DNA of 16,341 nucleotides from Archangium sp. (GCA_016793585.1 JAEUJR010000336.1:1-16341); one strand, 5' to 3'; counted from the stretch's first letter, positions 7,627-15,784 are shown. The notes: a model not told the origin generated them from the sequence alone. Numbers and translations are program-made.

Positions 7627-7638
7627 ACTTCACGAAGT
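7627..7638 (+). promoter_or_regulatory. Inverted repeat over the ribosome-binding region of the DUF2807 gene
   Basis: ACTTC-AC-GAAGT is a perfect inverted repeat ending five bases before the ATG at 7644, and its right arm contains the only Shine-Dalgarno-like GAAG. It could be an operator or tune translation; chance is quite possible. Confidence 0.25.
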
Positions 7639-7643
7639 GACTC

Positions 7644-8393
7644 ATGCGTCTGCCCCTCGTCCTGCTCCTCGTCGTCAGTGGTTGTCGTGGCTCAGAGCCC
7701 CTCGCGGGTGACGGCGTCGCCACGACGAAGCGCTGGCCCATCGAGCAGGTGAACCGGCTGGTGGTCTCGGGGCCGATGAGCGTGCAGGTGCTGGTCGGGC
7801 CTGCCTTCGAGCCCGAGCTGCGCGTCGAAGGTGACTCGAACGTCGTCGCGGCGCTGCAACGAGACGTCACGAACCGCACCCTCACGCTCGACGCGACGGC
7901 CACCGCGCCGTCACAGCCGCTCTCCATCACCATCACCACGCCGTCGCTCGTGTCGGTCGCAGCGGCCGATCGCGCGGTGGTGACGGCCAACGCCATGCGC
8001 GGCGGGCGGCTCACGGTCGACGCCGAAGGTTCGGCCCGCGTGCTGCTCAACGGCCTCGACGCAGACTCGTTCGTGGTGAACGTGAACCGTGCGGCGACGG
8101 TCGATGCAGCAGGCACGGTTCGGTTGGTCGACGTGCGCGCCGCAGACGTGGGCACGGTCTCGCTCTCGGAGCTCGTCGCCCGGGTCGCGCTGGTGCAGGC
8201 CACCGAGCTGTCGACGGTGAAGGTGCAGGCCACCGAAGCGCTCAAGGGCAGCGCCACACGGTCGAGCCGGGTCGTGGTGACCGGCGCTCCAGCGCTCAAG
8301 AGCCTCGTCGCCGACGAGGGCTCGGTGGTGCAGTCGGTGCCGCGGTCGGCAGTGACGGCCGAGAAGGCCCTTCAGCGGCCGGGGCCCATCTGA
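7644..8393 (+). CDS. Head-GIN (DUF2807-like) lipoprotein
   Basis: 249 residues. 'MRLPLVLLLVVSGC' is a lipoprotein signal with lipobox V-S-G-C (Cys14). The body fits DUF2807 (PF10988, 'head GIN' domain): it opens 'WPIEQVNRLVVSGPMSVQVLVGP' followed by 'LRVEGDSNVVAALQRDVTNRTLTLDATA', the usual first strands, then 'PLSITITTPSLVSVAAADRAVVTA' and a run of short beta-repeats ('GSARVLLNGLDADSFVVNVNRAATVDAAGTVRLVDV'). Such proteins form a beta-helix-like envelope protein; the role is not established. It lies 56 bases after the hydrolase gene on the same strand and may be cotranscribed. Its stop is eight bases from the stop of the convergent lipoprotein gene at 8402. The ATG has a weak GAAG as ribosome-binding site. 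Family assignment is good; function is unknown. Confidence 0.8.
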   Translation: MRLPLVLLLVVSGCRGSEPLAGDGVATTKRWPIEQVNRLVVSGPMSVQVLVGPAFEPELRVEGDSNVVAALQRDVTNRTLTLDATATAPSQPLSITITTPSLVSVAAADRAVVTANAMRGGRLTVDAEGSARVLLNGLDADSFVVNVNRAATVDAAGTVRLVDVRAADVGTVSLSELVARVALVQATELSTVKVQATEALKGSATRSSRVVVTGAPALKSLVADEGSVVQSVPRSAVTAEKALQRPGPI

Positions 8394-8401
8394 ATGAACG
8401 C

Positions 8402-8944
8402 TCAGCTCTTCGGCGTCGCGCGCAGGTCGAACTTGCCGGCAGTGAGCAGCGGCGTGCGCGGGTCGAACACGAAGTCGACGTAGTGCGCGTTCGACTCCTT
8501 CTCGGTGAGCTCGACCTTCGCGCGGCCCACCTCACGCTCCTCGGCGTCGTAGGCGCGCAGCTCGACCGCCCCCGTCCACGCCTTCTCGAACGTCATGTAG
8601 ACGGTGACGGTGTGCGCGGCCGTGCCGTCTTCTCCGCGGGTCGCGCGGGTCGCGGTCAGCCCCTGCGTCGCGAGTGATTCGTGCGCGGCGATCTTCACTT
8701 CTTTGAAGCCCTTCTCGATGCCGGTGCCGAGGCCCTTCACCACCTCGCCCGTGCCCTCGGCGAGCGTCTGGGCCGCCTCTTTGCCCTCCTTCTTCACGGC
8801 CTCGGCGGCGCCTTTGATGAGCTTGGCCTTCGTGGCGACGAGCAGGTTGCCCTCGTCCTCCGCGTCCTTGAGCTTCTCTTCGCGGCTCTTGCAGCCCGAC
8901 GACGACAGCACGGCGATGGCGGCGGCGAACATCAACGAACGCAT
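8402..8944 (-). CDS. Small lipoprotein with amphipathic helix, unknown function
   Basis: 180 residues. 'MRSLMFAAAIAVLSSSGC' is a lipoprotein signal peptide with Cys18 as the lipid-bearing residue. Residues about 20-85 are Lys/Glu/Ala-rich and helical, with a Gly-spaced amphipathic segment 'KGAAEAVKKEGKEAAQTLAEGTGEVVKGLGTGIEKG' that recalls repetitive surface-lying helices. The C-terminal half ('AHTVTVYMTFEKAWTGAVELRAYDAEEREVGRAKVEL...') reads as a beta-sandwich. No named family recognised. The start at 8944 follows AAAGGA eight bases upstream, a strong Shine-Dalgarno, and the frame open to 9025 adds 27 residues that hide the signal peptide. It follows the NTF2-like gene by 96 bases, with a stem-loop between, so it may have its own promoter. 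Confidence 0.75.
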   Translation of the reverse strand: MRSLMFAAAIAVLSSSGCKSREEKLKDAEDEGNLLVATKAKLIKGAAEAVKKEGKEAAQTLAEGTGEVVKGLGTGIEKGFKEVKIAAHESLATQGLTATRATRGEDGTAAHTVTVYMTFEKAWTGAVELRAYDAEEREVGRAKVELTEKESNAHYVDFVFDPRTPLLTAGKFDLRATPKS

Positions 8945-9004
8945 CGATGGAGTCCTTTCAAAGGTCACTGCTCGAAAGTCACGGCGTACGGGAGCGTCGA
9001 TTTC

Positions 9005-9031
9005 GCTGCGCACGAAGCTGCGCACCGCAGC
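9005..9031 (-). terminator. Stem-loop after the NTF2-like gene
   Basis: GCTGCG (9017-9022) and CGCAGC (9026-9031) form a perfect six-base stem with a three-base loop starting ten bases after the NTF2-like stop. The nine-base unit GCTGCGCAC occurs twice (9005-9013 and 9017-9025), so a second pairing partner is available. There is no T-tract. It may end the long minus-strand unit or act as an RNA processing site. Confidence 0.4.
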
Positions 9032-9040
9032 GCCAGAACT

Positions 9041-9526
9041 TCAACCGCCTGCGCGCTTCTTCTGAAACGCGGCGAGGCCCTTCGCGGCGCGCGCCTGCAC
9101 CTGCTTCTGCATCCACGAGGTCCAGCCGAGCAGCAGCCCCGAGGTGCCGAGCGCCTGCTTCGCCCAGCGGTAGAAGTCGAAGCTGTCGCGGTGCTCGACG
9201 ATGCGGCCGTCTTTGAAGCGAAACTGCGCGCGAATGTCGTTCACGACTCTGCGGCCCGTCGCGCTGAACGTGTACGTGGCGACCCATCGCGCCTTGCCGG
9301 TGGTGTCGTCGGCGTCGATCTCGGAGGCCTCGACCTGCAGGTCCTTTCCCGACTCGCAGAGCATGCGCCACATGTCGCCCGCATTCTTCCCGCGCAGGTC
9401 GGGGAAGGCGGCGTCTGCGAACTGCACGTCGTCGGCGTAACAGGCCGCCATGCCCTCGGCGTCACGTTTGCCAAAGGCATCGTAGAACCGGCGAATCAGC
9501 TCGGCGTTGGGGTGGCTCGGGGGCAT
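9041..9526 (-). CDS. NTF2-like/SnoaL-like domain protein
   Basis: 161 residues, cytoplasmic, no signal peptide. It begins with 'NAELIRRFYDAFGKRDAEGMAACYADDVQFADAAFPDLRG', the two helices and first strand of the nuclear-transport-factor-2 fold, and continues 'ARWVATYTFSATGRRVVNDIRAQFRFKDGRIVEHRDSFDFYRWAKQALG', the diagnostic curved sheet of SnoaL-like (PF12680) proteins. These are small-molecule-binding or isomerase-like proteins; catalytic residues vary, so no substrate can be given. A basic tail of about 25 residues ends the chain. It begins 46 bases after the Cys-rich lipoprotein gene on the same strand and could be cotranscribed with it. The ATG at 9526 has only a weak Shine-Dalgarno; no better in-frame start is seen. 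Confidence 0.9.
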   Translation of the reverse strand: MPPSHPNAELIRRFYDAFGKRDAEGMAACYADDVQFADAAFPDLRGKNAGDMWRMLCESGKDLQVEASEIDADDTTGKARWVATYTFSATGRRVVNDIRAQFRFKDGRIVEHRDSFDFYRWAKQALGTSGLLLGWTSWMQKQVQARAAKGLAAFQKKRAGG

Positions 9527-9572
9527 GCCCGAGACATAGCGCCGCCCCTCTCACCCGCAGAACGGAAACGCG

Positions 9573-10715
9573 TCAGTTCACCGTCACGCAGGTCGGCACG
9601 CCGTTCTGAATGAGACACAGCTGGTTGTTCGCGCACTGGGCCGAGGCGCCGCACGCGCAGGGCTGGCCAGCCGAGCCGACGGCGACCGGCCGACAGGCGC
9701 TGCTGCGCAGCAGATCGCACGCCACGCAGTCGCCCGTCGCGCTGGTGCACGTTGGGAACTGGGCCGTGACGGGCGCGCTGCCCGAGCAGCACTGGTTCTG
9801 GTTCGCCGAAGAGGGCGGCGGGCACATGTTGACGCTGCACCGGCCGGTGAGCTGGCAGACGTTGGTGACGCCTTCGCAGCGCGAGCACTGGTTGCCGGCG
9901 TTCCCGCACTGCAGCGTGCGGCCGGTGTCGCAGGCGGTGTTCGACGAGCAGCACCCGCGGCAGCCCGACGAGGTGTCACAGACGCAGCGCCCGTTGGTGC
10001 CCTGGCCCTGACAGCGCACGCCGTCGCCACACGACGCGGCGGTGCCGCATTGGCAGGTGCCGTTGACGAACTGGCTCGTCTTCCCCGGCGGACACAGGCC
10101 GTTGCAGAACTCGCCCGTTCGGCCCGAGAGCACGACCGAGAGCATGTTGCGCGAGCCGAGCAGCAACGAGATGGGTGAGGCGCAGCGGCCGCTGGAGTCG
10201 CAGCAGCCCGTGGTGCACGTGCACCGCACGCCTGCGTCGGGCGTGCCCGCGTCGAAGGTCGTCATGCCCGCGTCCGAGGCCCCGGTCCCTCCGTCGGCGT
10301 CGATGGCGTCGGTGAAGGGCTTGAGCGTGATGGTCACCAGCGTCTCGGCCTGCGCGATGGGCGTGACGGTCTGCGTGGCGGCTTCCACCGGGTCTCCATC
10401 GGCGTTGATGCCGATGACGGTGAGCTGCAGGGGAATTCCGGCGCGGCTGTCGTTGAGCAGAATGCGCACCGTCTGCGGCACGGGGAAGGCGGCGCCAGTG
10501 AGCTGTTCGGGCCGCTGACTCGTCGGGAAGACGTTCACCGGCACACCGTCGACCTCGGCAGACCCCGAGATGACGAGCGCCTTCGCACCGCGCGCCTCGC
10601 TGAAATACACCTCGAGCACCAGCGCCGTCGGGCCCGTCAGCTTCACCGGGCCGCACGACGTCGCGGCACAGACGCCCAGCACCATGGCCACCACTGCGAG
10701 CAGGAGCTGACGCAT
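9573..10715 (-). CDS. Cys-rich lipoprotein of the kinase-TPR cassette
   Basis: 380 residues. 'MRQLLLAVVAMVLGVCAATSC' is a signal peptide with a probable lipobox A-T-S-C (Cys21), less perfect than others in the window. Residues about 25-135 look like a beta-sandwich ('ALVLEVYFSEARGAKALVISGSAEVDGVPVNVFP'). An Asp/Ala/Gly-rich linker (about 137-162) follows, of the kind common in myxobacterial surface proteins. Residues 163-380 hold 34 cysteines in 218 residues with recurring modules such as 'CTTGCCDSSGRC', 'CRGCCSSNTAC' and 'NQCCSG'. Such a density points to an extracellular, disulfide-linked or metal-binding domain. I do not recognise a named family. Its ATG shares one base with the TGA of the TPR gene (TGATG), implying translational coupling, and GGAG lies upstream. 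The long frame running on to 11168 shadows the TPR gene. Confidence 0.8.
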   Translation of the reverse strand: MRQLLLAVVAMVLGVCAATSCGPVKLTGPTALVLEVYFSEARGAKALVISGSAEVDGVPVNVFPTSQRPEQLTGAAFPVPQTVRILLNDSRAGIPLQLTVIGINADGDPVEAATQTVTPIAQAETLVTITLKPFTDAIDADGGTGASDAGMTTFDAGTPDAGVRCTCTTGCCDSSGRCASPISLLLGSRNMLSVVLSGRTGEFCNGLCPPGKTSQFVNGTCQCGTAASCGDGVRCQGQGTNGRCVCDTSSGCRGCCSSNTACDTGRTLQCGNAGNQCSRCEGVTNVCQLTGRCSVNMCPPPSSANQNQCCSGSAPVTAQFPTCTSATGDCVACDLLRSSACRPVAVGSAGQPCACGASAQCANNQLCLIQNGVPTCVTVN

Positions 10716-11372
10716 CACCGTCTCCCGTCGATGTCGGGCAGCGAGGTGGTGCGGGGCATGTACATGACGGTCTGCGGCTGGCTCAGCACCACGCCCGCCG
10801 TGACGCCCGCAGCCGTCGCCACGACGGCGCCTCCGATGACGACCCAGAACCAGGCCTTCTTCGTGACGGGCTCGGGCTCGACCACGGGCGGCGGAGGCGG
10901 CGGCAACGTCGAGAGCTCGGCGGGCGTGAGGGGCGGCGCGACCGGCGCGTCGCTCGCCGCCTTCGCCTTCTCGGCAGCGGCCTTGTCGGCGGCCGCCTTC
11001 TCGTCGGCGGCTCTGCGCTCGGCTTCGACCTTCTCGGTCTGCCGCTTCTCCATGTCTGCCTTCAGCTCTTTCGCCAGCGCGACGTTGGCGGCGTCGGGCT
11101 TCGAGTTGTCGACGAAGCGGCCGAAGAAGAACGCCGCGCGCTCGAAGTTGCCGAGCTGCTTGTGACACTGGCCGATGTTGAAGAGGAAGCCGGGCAACGG
11201 CTTGAGCTTGTACGCGTCGGAGTAGAGCGTGAGCGCGCGGTCGAACTCGCCCAGGTCGTAGGCCTTCTGGCCGTCGGCGAAGAGCGCGCGCGCCGCCTGC
11301 TCGTCAGCGTTCTTCTTCGGTTGAGCGGCCGCCACCGGGACGAACGCGAGACACAGCCCCAACACGAAGCCG

Positions 11373-11401
<29 letters not shown>
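10715..11401 (-). CDS. Exported TPR protein with C-terminal membrane segment
   Basis: 228 residues. The N-terminus 'STRSISSGFVLGLCLAFVPVAAAQ' is a Sec signal peptide. Two tetratricopeptide-type helices pairs follow (about 34-95): 'ARALFADGQKAYDLGEFDRALTLYSDAYKLKPLPGFLFNIGQCHKQLGNFERAAFFFGRFV'. A highly charged Ala/Lys/Glu coil (about 105-145), a Pro-rich stretch and a membrane segment 'AWFWVVIGGAVVATAAGVTAGVVLS' (about 182-206) end the chain with a short tail. This build is common in myxobacterial genes beside kinases and PEGA proteins and suggests a scaffold of an envelope complex. Start: GTG at 11404 or ATG at 11401, with GTGAG just upstream; the ATG is preferred. It overlaps the end of the kinase gene by 29 bases and the start of the lipoprotein gene by one base, so all three are probably made from one mRNA. 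Confidence 0.85.
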
Positions 11402-12878
<1,477 letters not shown>

Positions 12879-13014
12879 CGTCTGCTCCAGACGAATCGGA
12901 GTCTCGACAGGCGTGAGGAGACTTTGGCCCAGCGGCGCGAGACGCACATCGATGAAACCCGCGACGCCGTGAGTGGTTGCGCGGGCGCTCTCACTGTAGC
13001 CCTGATGCCGTGGC

Positions 13015-13034
13015 GCGGCTGGAAATAGAGCCGC
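13015..13034 (-). terminator. Candidate stem-loop after the small membrane protein gene
   Basis: GCGGCT (13015-13020) pairs with AGCCGC (13029-13034) around an eight-base loop, beginning 25 bases after the stop at 13059 and about 140 bases upstream of the kinase start. No T-tract follows on the minus strand. It could separate the two small genes from the kinase unit. Confidence 0.3.
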
Positions 13035-13058
13035 TTGCCCGTGTGGGGCCCTGTGCGT

Positions 13059-13313
13059 TCAGGCTGGCGGAATCAGCGCGGTGCCGACGGTGCGCAGCAC
13101 GACGGCGAGCACGAGCCCGCCGATCGCCCCCGCGAGGATGAGACCCTTGCGGCGATGCTCGAACTGCGTGAACGCGTACACCACGTTGTAGATGGGCAGC
13201 AGCAGCACCATCACGCCGGTGCCCAGGCTGCGCTGAAACGCGTGCGCGAAGATGAGCACCCAGCACACGACGGCGACGAGCTGAAACACGAGACCGAGCA
13301 GGACGAGCGGCAC
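13059..13313 (-). CDS. Small integral membrane protein, unknown
   Basis: 84 residues from GTG 13313, with three probable membrane helices: 'LVLLGLVFQLVAVVCWVLIFAHAF' (3-26), 'TGVMVLLLPIYNVVYAF' (32-48) and 'GLILAGAIGGLVLAVVLRTVG' (57-77). A basic patch 'HRRKG' sits between the last two. No named family recognised. A frame open to 13472 adds 53 residues that are very Arg/Ala-rich, run through the neighbouring gene and look like chance coding, so the GTG with a GAG seven bases upstream is preferred. It starts 38 bases after the 79-residue protein gene on the same strand and may form an operon with it. The start is uncertain; the hydrophobic part is well supported. Confidence 0.65.
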   Translation of the reverse strand: MPLVLLGLVFQLVAVVCWVLIFAHAFQRSLGTGVMVLLLPIYNVVYAFTQFEHRRKGLILAGAIGGLVLAVVLRTVGTALIPPA

Positions 13314-13351
13314 GGAGCGTCTCGTAGCACCACTCGCCTGCTTTGGTCTTC

Positions 13352-13591
13352 TCAGTGCGCCAGGCGCTGCTTGAGCTCGAGCAGCCGCTTCTTCAGATCG
13401 AGGAACACCTCGTCGGTGACGATGGCGGCGCTGCTGGCCGCGCGGTCGAGCTGGGGCTCGAGGCGCTCCCACTCCGACTTCACGTCCATGCCTGCGAGGT
13501 GCAGCTTGAGGCGAATCTGGTCGGCGAGCCCGCGTACGTCGCGCTCGAGCGGCCGGACTTCTTTCTTCGGCTCTGACTTGTTGGTCGTCAT
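13352..13591 (-). CDS. Small charged helical protein, unknown
   Basis: 79 residues, starting 'MTTNKSEPKKEVRPLERDVRGLADQIRLKLHLAGMDVKSEWERLEPQLDRAA' and ending in a second helix 'DEVFLDLKKRLLELKQRLAH' with heptad-like leucines. It has no signal peptide, cysteine or membrane segment, and is probably a two- or three-helix soluble protein that could pair as a coiled coil. I do not recognise a family. The start is well set: AGGAGG at 13602-13597 lies five bases before the ATG, the best Shine-Dalgarno in the window, and the frame beyond it (to 13663) is not needed. A perfect 10-base stem-loop abuts the Shine-Dalgarno. The strong ribosome-binding site suggests high expression. The small membrane protein gene follows 38 bases downstream. 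Confidence 0.75.
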   Translation of the reverse strand: MTTNKSEPKKEVRPLERDVRGLADQIRLKLHLAGMDVKSEWERLEPQLDRAASSAAIVTDEVFLDLKKRLLELKQRLAH

Positions 13592-13596
13592 GACAG

Positions 13597-13602
13597 CCTC
13601 CT
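13597..13602 (-). promoter_or_regulatory. Ideal Shine-Dalgarno AGGAGG fixing the start of the 79-residue protein
   Basis: The minus strand reads AGGAGG five bases before the ATG at 13591. It decides this start over the upstream frame and is the only full consensus site I saw in the window. Confidence 0.85.
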
Positions 13603-13631
13603 GCGCGTGCGTCGAAGAGGGCGCACGCGCA
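13602..13631 (-). promoter_or_regulatory. Perfect 10-bp stem-loop next to the Shine-Dalgarno
   Basis: TGCGCGTGCG (13602-13611) is exactly complementary to CGCACGCGCA (13622-13631), with a ten-base loop. Read on the minus strand it ends at the first base of AGGAGG. It could be a terminator for the GIY-YIG gene, whose stop is 80 bases upstream, or a 5' leader structure that protects the mRNA or controls translation of the 79-residue protein. Confidence 0.55.
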
Positions 13632-13711
13632 CGAGGTCGTTCAAGGTGTGTGCCTTCGGGCAATCGTTCGGAATCGTGGGCTGCACCGGGCGACGAGGTG
13701 CACGGCTTGCG

Positions 13712-13969
13712 TCACCGTCGCGGTTTGCGCCCGGCGATCAGCGCGAGCTTCTCGGCGCGGGTCAGCTGCTTGAGCGCGTACTCCTCGCGCAGGGCGCCGG
13801 GCTTGTCGCGTTTGCGGCGGCTCCACACGAGCGTCACCGGCCCACGAGAGCGCGTGTAGCGAGCGCCCCTCCCCGTCGAGTGCGCCTCGACGCGCCGCTT
13901 CAGGTCGTTGGTGATGCCCGTGTAGAGCGAGTCGTCGGCGCAGCGCACGATGTAGACGAACCACGGCAT
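13712..13969 (-). CDS. GIY-YIG domain protein, UPF0213/YhbQ-like
   Basis: 85 residues, a stand-alone GIY-YIG domain of the usual length for the UPF0213 group. Seen: 'FVYIVRCADDSLYTGIT' (4-20) carrying the V-Y-I and Y-T-G strands with Tyr6 and Tyr16, 'DLKRRVEAHSTGRGARYTRSRGPVTLVWS' (22-50) with the conserved helix arginine, and 'ALREEYALKQLTRAEKLALI' (59-78) with Glu63 at the metal-binding position. The fold belongs to structure-specific endonucleases; a role of these small members in DNA repair has been suggested for E. coli relatives, but I cannot tell the substrate here. It starts 21 bases after the upstream secreted protein gene on the same strand, although nothing links them in function. 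The Shine-Dalgarno is weak. Confidence 0.95.
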   Translation of the reverse strand: MPWFVYIVRCADDSLYTGITNDLKRRVEAHSTGRGARYTRSRGPVTLVWSRRKRDKPGALREEYALKQLTRAEKLALIAGRKPRR

Positions 13970-13990
13970 CGGCCGTCGACCATCGCAGCG

Positions 13991-14665
13991 TCAACCGCGC
14001 GGCGTCGAGCGCTTCGGCAACACCGACGGCACCTCGCGACCCAGCACCCAGTCGTCGAGCACCGCGTCGTTGAGCGCGTCACCCACGACGTAGAGGCTCG
14101 ACGCGAACGCGCCCGCGGCCACCGGCTCCTCGCACGTCATCACGCCGGGCTCGAGGTACGAGGCGTGACAGAAGCGGGCGCGTTCACCCTCGAGGCGCAC
14201 GAAGCCGACGTGCAGATCGAAGCCCACGACGAGCAGCTTCGCGTCGGGAAAGTGCCTGCGCATCGACGCCAGCGCCGAGGCCGGGTCTTTCGGCTTGAGC
14301 CACTCGACCTTCGTGCCGCGCGCGAGCGTCGAGACGATGTACGCCGAGGCCTGCTGCGCCAGCTTCACCCGCTCGAGCTTGAACGAGGCCTGTTCGAGCA
14401 CCGTGGTGACGAAGTAGCCGCAGGCGATGGCGCCCTCGCGCGGGGTCGTCGTCGTGCCCGAGAAGGCCCAGGGCGTGCCGCTCCACGAGGGGAACGCGAC
14501 CTCGTCGACGTAGTTCAGCAGGGCCTGCCGCGCCGCGAGGCGGGTGCCCGGTTTGTCCTTCGTCCACGCCTTCGCGAGCTCGACCCGTCGCGTCTCGAGG
14601 GCGAGCCGGCCTTCGTCGTACCCGGGCGCGGCAGTCAACGTGAGGGCGAGGAGCGCAGAGAGCAT
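13991..14665 (-). CDS. Secreted papain-fold (NlpC/P60-like) cysteine-peptidase candidate
   Basis: 224 residues. 'MLSALLALTLTAAPG' is a short signal peptide. The middle holds 'PWAFSGTTTTPREGAIACGYFVTTVLEQASF' (65-95), where a Trp and Gly stretch leads into a cysteine (Cys82) that opens a helix, as in NlpC/P60 and other papain-fold enzymes. About 70 residues later 'LLVVGFDLHVGFVRLEG' (144-160) offers His152 at the start of a strand, and 'FCHASYLEPGV' (165-175) offers His167 as third polar residue. The order Cys-His-His matches NlpC/P60-type active sites. I cannot name the family. An exported peptidoglycan or amide hydrolase is the likeliest guess. The ATG at 14665 has little Shine-Dalgarno; the frame beyond it lies antisense to hrcA. 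It is divergent from hrcA by 81 bases. Confidence 0.75.
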   Translation of the reverse strand: MLSALLALTLTAAPGYDEGRLALETRRVELAKAWTKDKPGTRLAARQALLNYVDEVAFPSWSGTPWAFSGTTTTPREGAIACGYFVTTVLEQASFKLERVKLAQQASAYIVSTLARGTKVEWLKPKDPASALASMRRHFPDAKLLVVGFDLHVGFVRLEGERARFCHASYLEPGVMTCEEPVAAGAFASSLYVVGDALNDAVLDDWVLGREVPSVLPKRSTPRG

Positions 14666-14707
14666 GGGCTGGTCTGACGCCGTTCGCCTGCCCGGTCGTT
14701 CCCGCTG

Positions 14708-14736
14708 TTGCACGGCAGGGCCGCATTCCCGACAAT
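14708..14736 (+). promoter_or_regulatory. Weak promoter-like pair before hrcA
   Basis: TTGCAC (14708-14713) and GACAAT (14731-14736) are 17 bases apart and match the sigma-70 hexamers in three and four positions. Transcription would begin about three bases before the ATG at 14747, so the message would be nearly leaderless, in keeping with the lack of a Shine-Dalgarno. No CIRCE repeat is seen here. Weak evidence only. Confidence 0.25.
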
Positions 14737-14746
14737 CGACGGCGAG

Positions 14747-15781
14747 ATGGCAGACGAGATCGACGACCGCACGAAAGACGTCCTCAAGGCCGTCGTTCAG
14801 GAGTTCATCACCACCGGCGAGCCCGTCGGCTCGAACCAGCTCACGCGCCGCAGCGAGTTCGACGTCTCGCCCGCGACCATGCGCAACGTGTTGGCCGAGC
14901 TCGAAGAGCTTGGGTACCTCGAGAAGCCGCACACCTCGGCCGGCCGGGTGCCCACCGACCACGGCTACCGCTTCTTCGTCGACTCGCTGCTGCAGCTGAA
15001 CGAGCCGTCACCGAAAGAGCGCAAGGCCATCGAAGACGGCATCGCCCAGACCACCGTCGAAGAGCGCCTGCAGGAAGCGGGGCGCGTGCTGCACCACCTC
15101 TCGCGCCATGCGAGCGTCGTGCTCATTCCCCGGCCGTCTGCGGCCACCCTCACGCGCATCGAGTTCGTGCGCATGAAGGGCGACAAGGTGTTGGCGATTC
15201 TCGTCTCGTCGGGCGGGCAGGTGCAGAACAAGCTGCTGTCGGTCGACTTCCCCGTCACCACCGAAGAGCTCGCCGCCTCGGCGAACTACCTGAACGACAT
15301 TCTGCGGCAGGGCCTGCCCATCGAAGAGGTGCGCGGGCGCATTCTGGCCGAGCTCGACAGCGAGCGGGCGCAGTACGACGTGCTCGCCGCGCGCGCGCTG
15401 CAGCTGGGCGCCGCCGCCACCGACGTGTCGTCGAACGAGCGCCTCGTGGTCGAGGGCACCGGCACCTTCCTCGAGCAGCCCGAGTTCGCCGACGACGTCA
15501 AACGCATGCGGGCGCTGTTCCGCGCGCTCGACGAGAAGCACAAGCTGCTGCAGCTGCTCGACCGCGTTCAGCGCGCGAGGGAGATGCAGATCTTCATCGG
15601 CGCCGAGAGCGAGTTCTCGGCCCAGGGTGACGTGAGCGTCATCGTCAGCCCCTACGGCCCACCCGAGACCGTCGTCGGCACCGTCGGCGTCATCGGCCCC
15701 ACGCGCATGAACTACCAGCGGGTGATTCCGCTCGTGAACTTCACGGCGCAGGTGCTCTCACGCGCGCTCGAAGACGAGTGA
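14747..15781 (+). CDS. hrcA: Heat-inducible transcription repressor HrcA
   Basis: 344 residues, the usual length. HrcA binds the CIRCE operator and represses chaperone genes (groESL, dnaK), with GroEL helping its folding. Seen: an N-terminal winged helix 'DDRTKDVLKAVVQEFITTGEPVGSNQLTRRSEFDVSPATMRNVLAELEELGYLEKPHTSAGRVPTDHGYRFFVDSLL' (residues about 5-82), which is the family signature; a GAF-like core with 'VLAILVSSGGQVQNKLLSVDFP'; and the C-terminal 'VIVSPYGPPETVVGTVGVIGPTRMNYQRVIPLVNFTAQVLSRALEDE'. The start ATG 14747 replaces a TTG at 14708 that would add 13 residues. No Shine-Dalgarno is convincing. Unlike many genomes, no grpE or dnaK follows: the next gene is convergent, its stop three bases away. 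Confidence 0.97.
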   Translation: MADEIDDRTKDVLKAVVQEFITTGEPVGSNQLTRRSEFDVSPATMRNVLAELEELGYLEKPHTSAGRVPTDHGYRFFVDSLLQLNEPSPKERKAIEDGIAQTTVEERLQEAGRVLHHLSRHASVVLIPRPSAATLTRIEFVRMKGDKVLAILVSSGGQVQNKLLSVDFPVTTEELAASANYLNDILRQGLPIEEVRGRILAELDSERAQYDVLAARALQLGAAATDVSSNERLVVEGTGTFLEQPEFADDVKRMRALFRALDEKHKLLQLLDRVQRAREMQIFIGAESEFSAQGDVSVIVSPYGPPETVVGTVGVIGPTRMNYQRVIPLVNFTAQVLSRALEDE

Positions 15782-15784
15782 TCG

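Noticed and set aside
8954..8964. CCTTT-C-AAAGG inverted repeat over a Shine-Dalgarno
   Set aside because: A one-base loop cannot close; the usable stem is four pairs. The AAAGGA within it is better explained as an ordinary Shine-Dalgarno.
13651..13662. TGCC-TTCG-GGCA stem with a UUCG loop
   Set aside because: The tetraloop form exists only on the plus strand, where no gene is transcribed nearby, and the stem has four pairs.
14666..14746. Possible CIRCE operator before hrcA
   Set aside because: No inverted repeat resembling TTAGCACTC with nine-base spacing and GAGTGCTAA is present.
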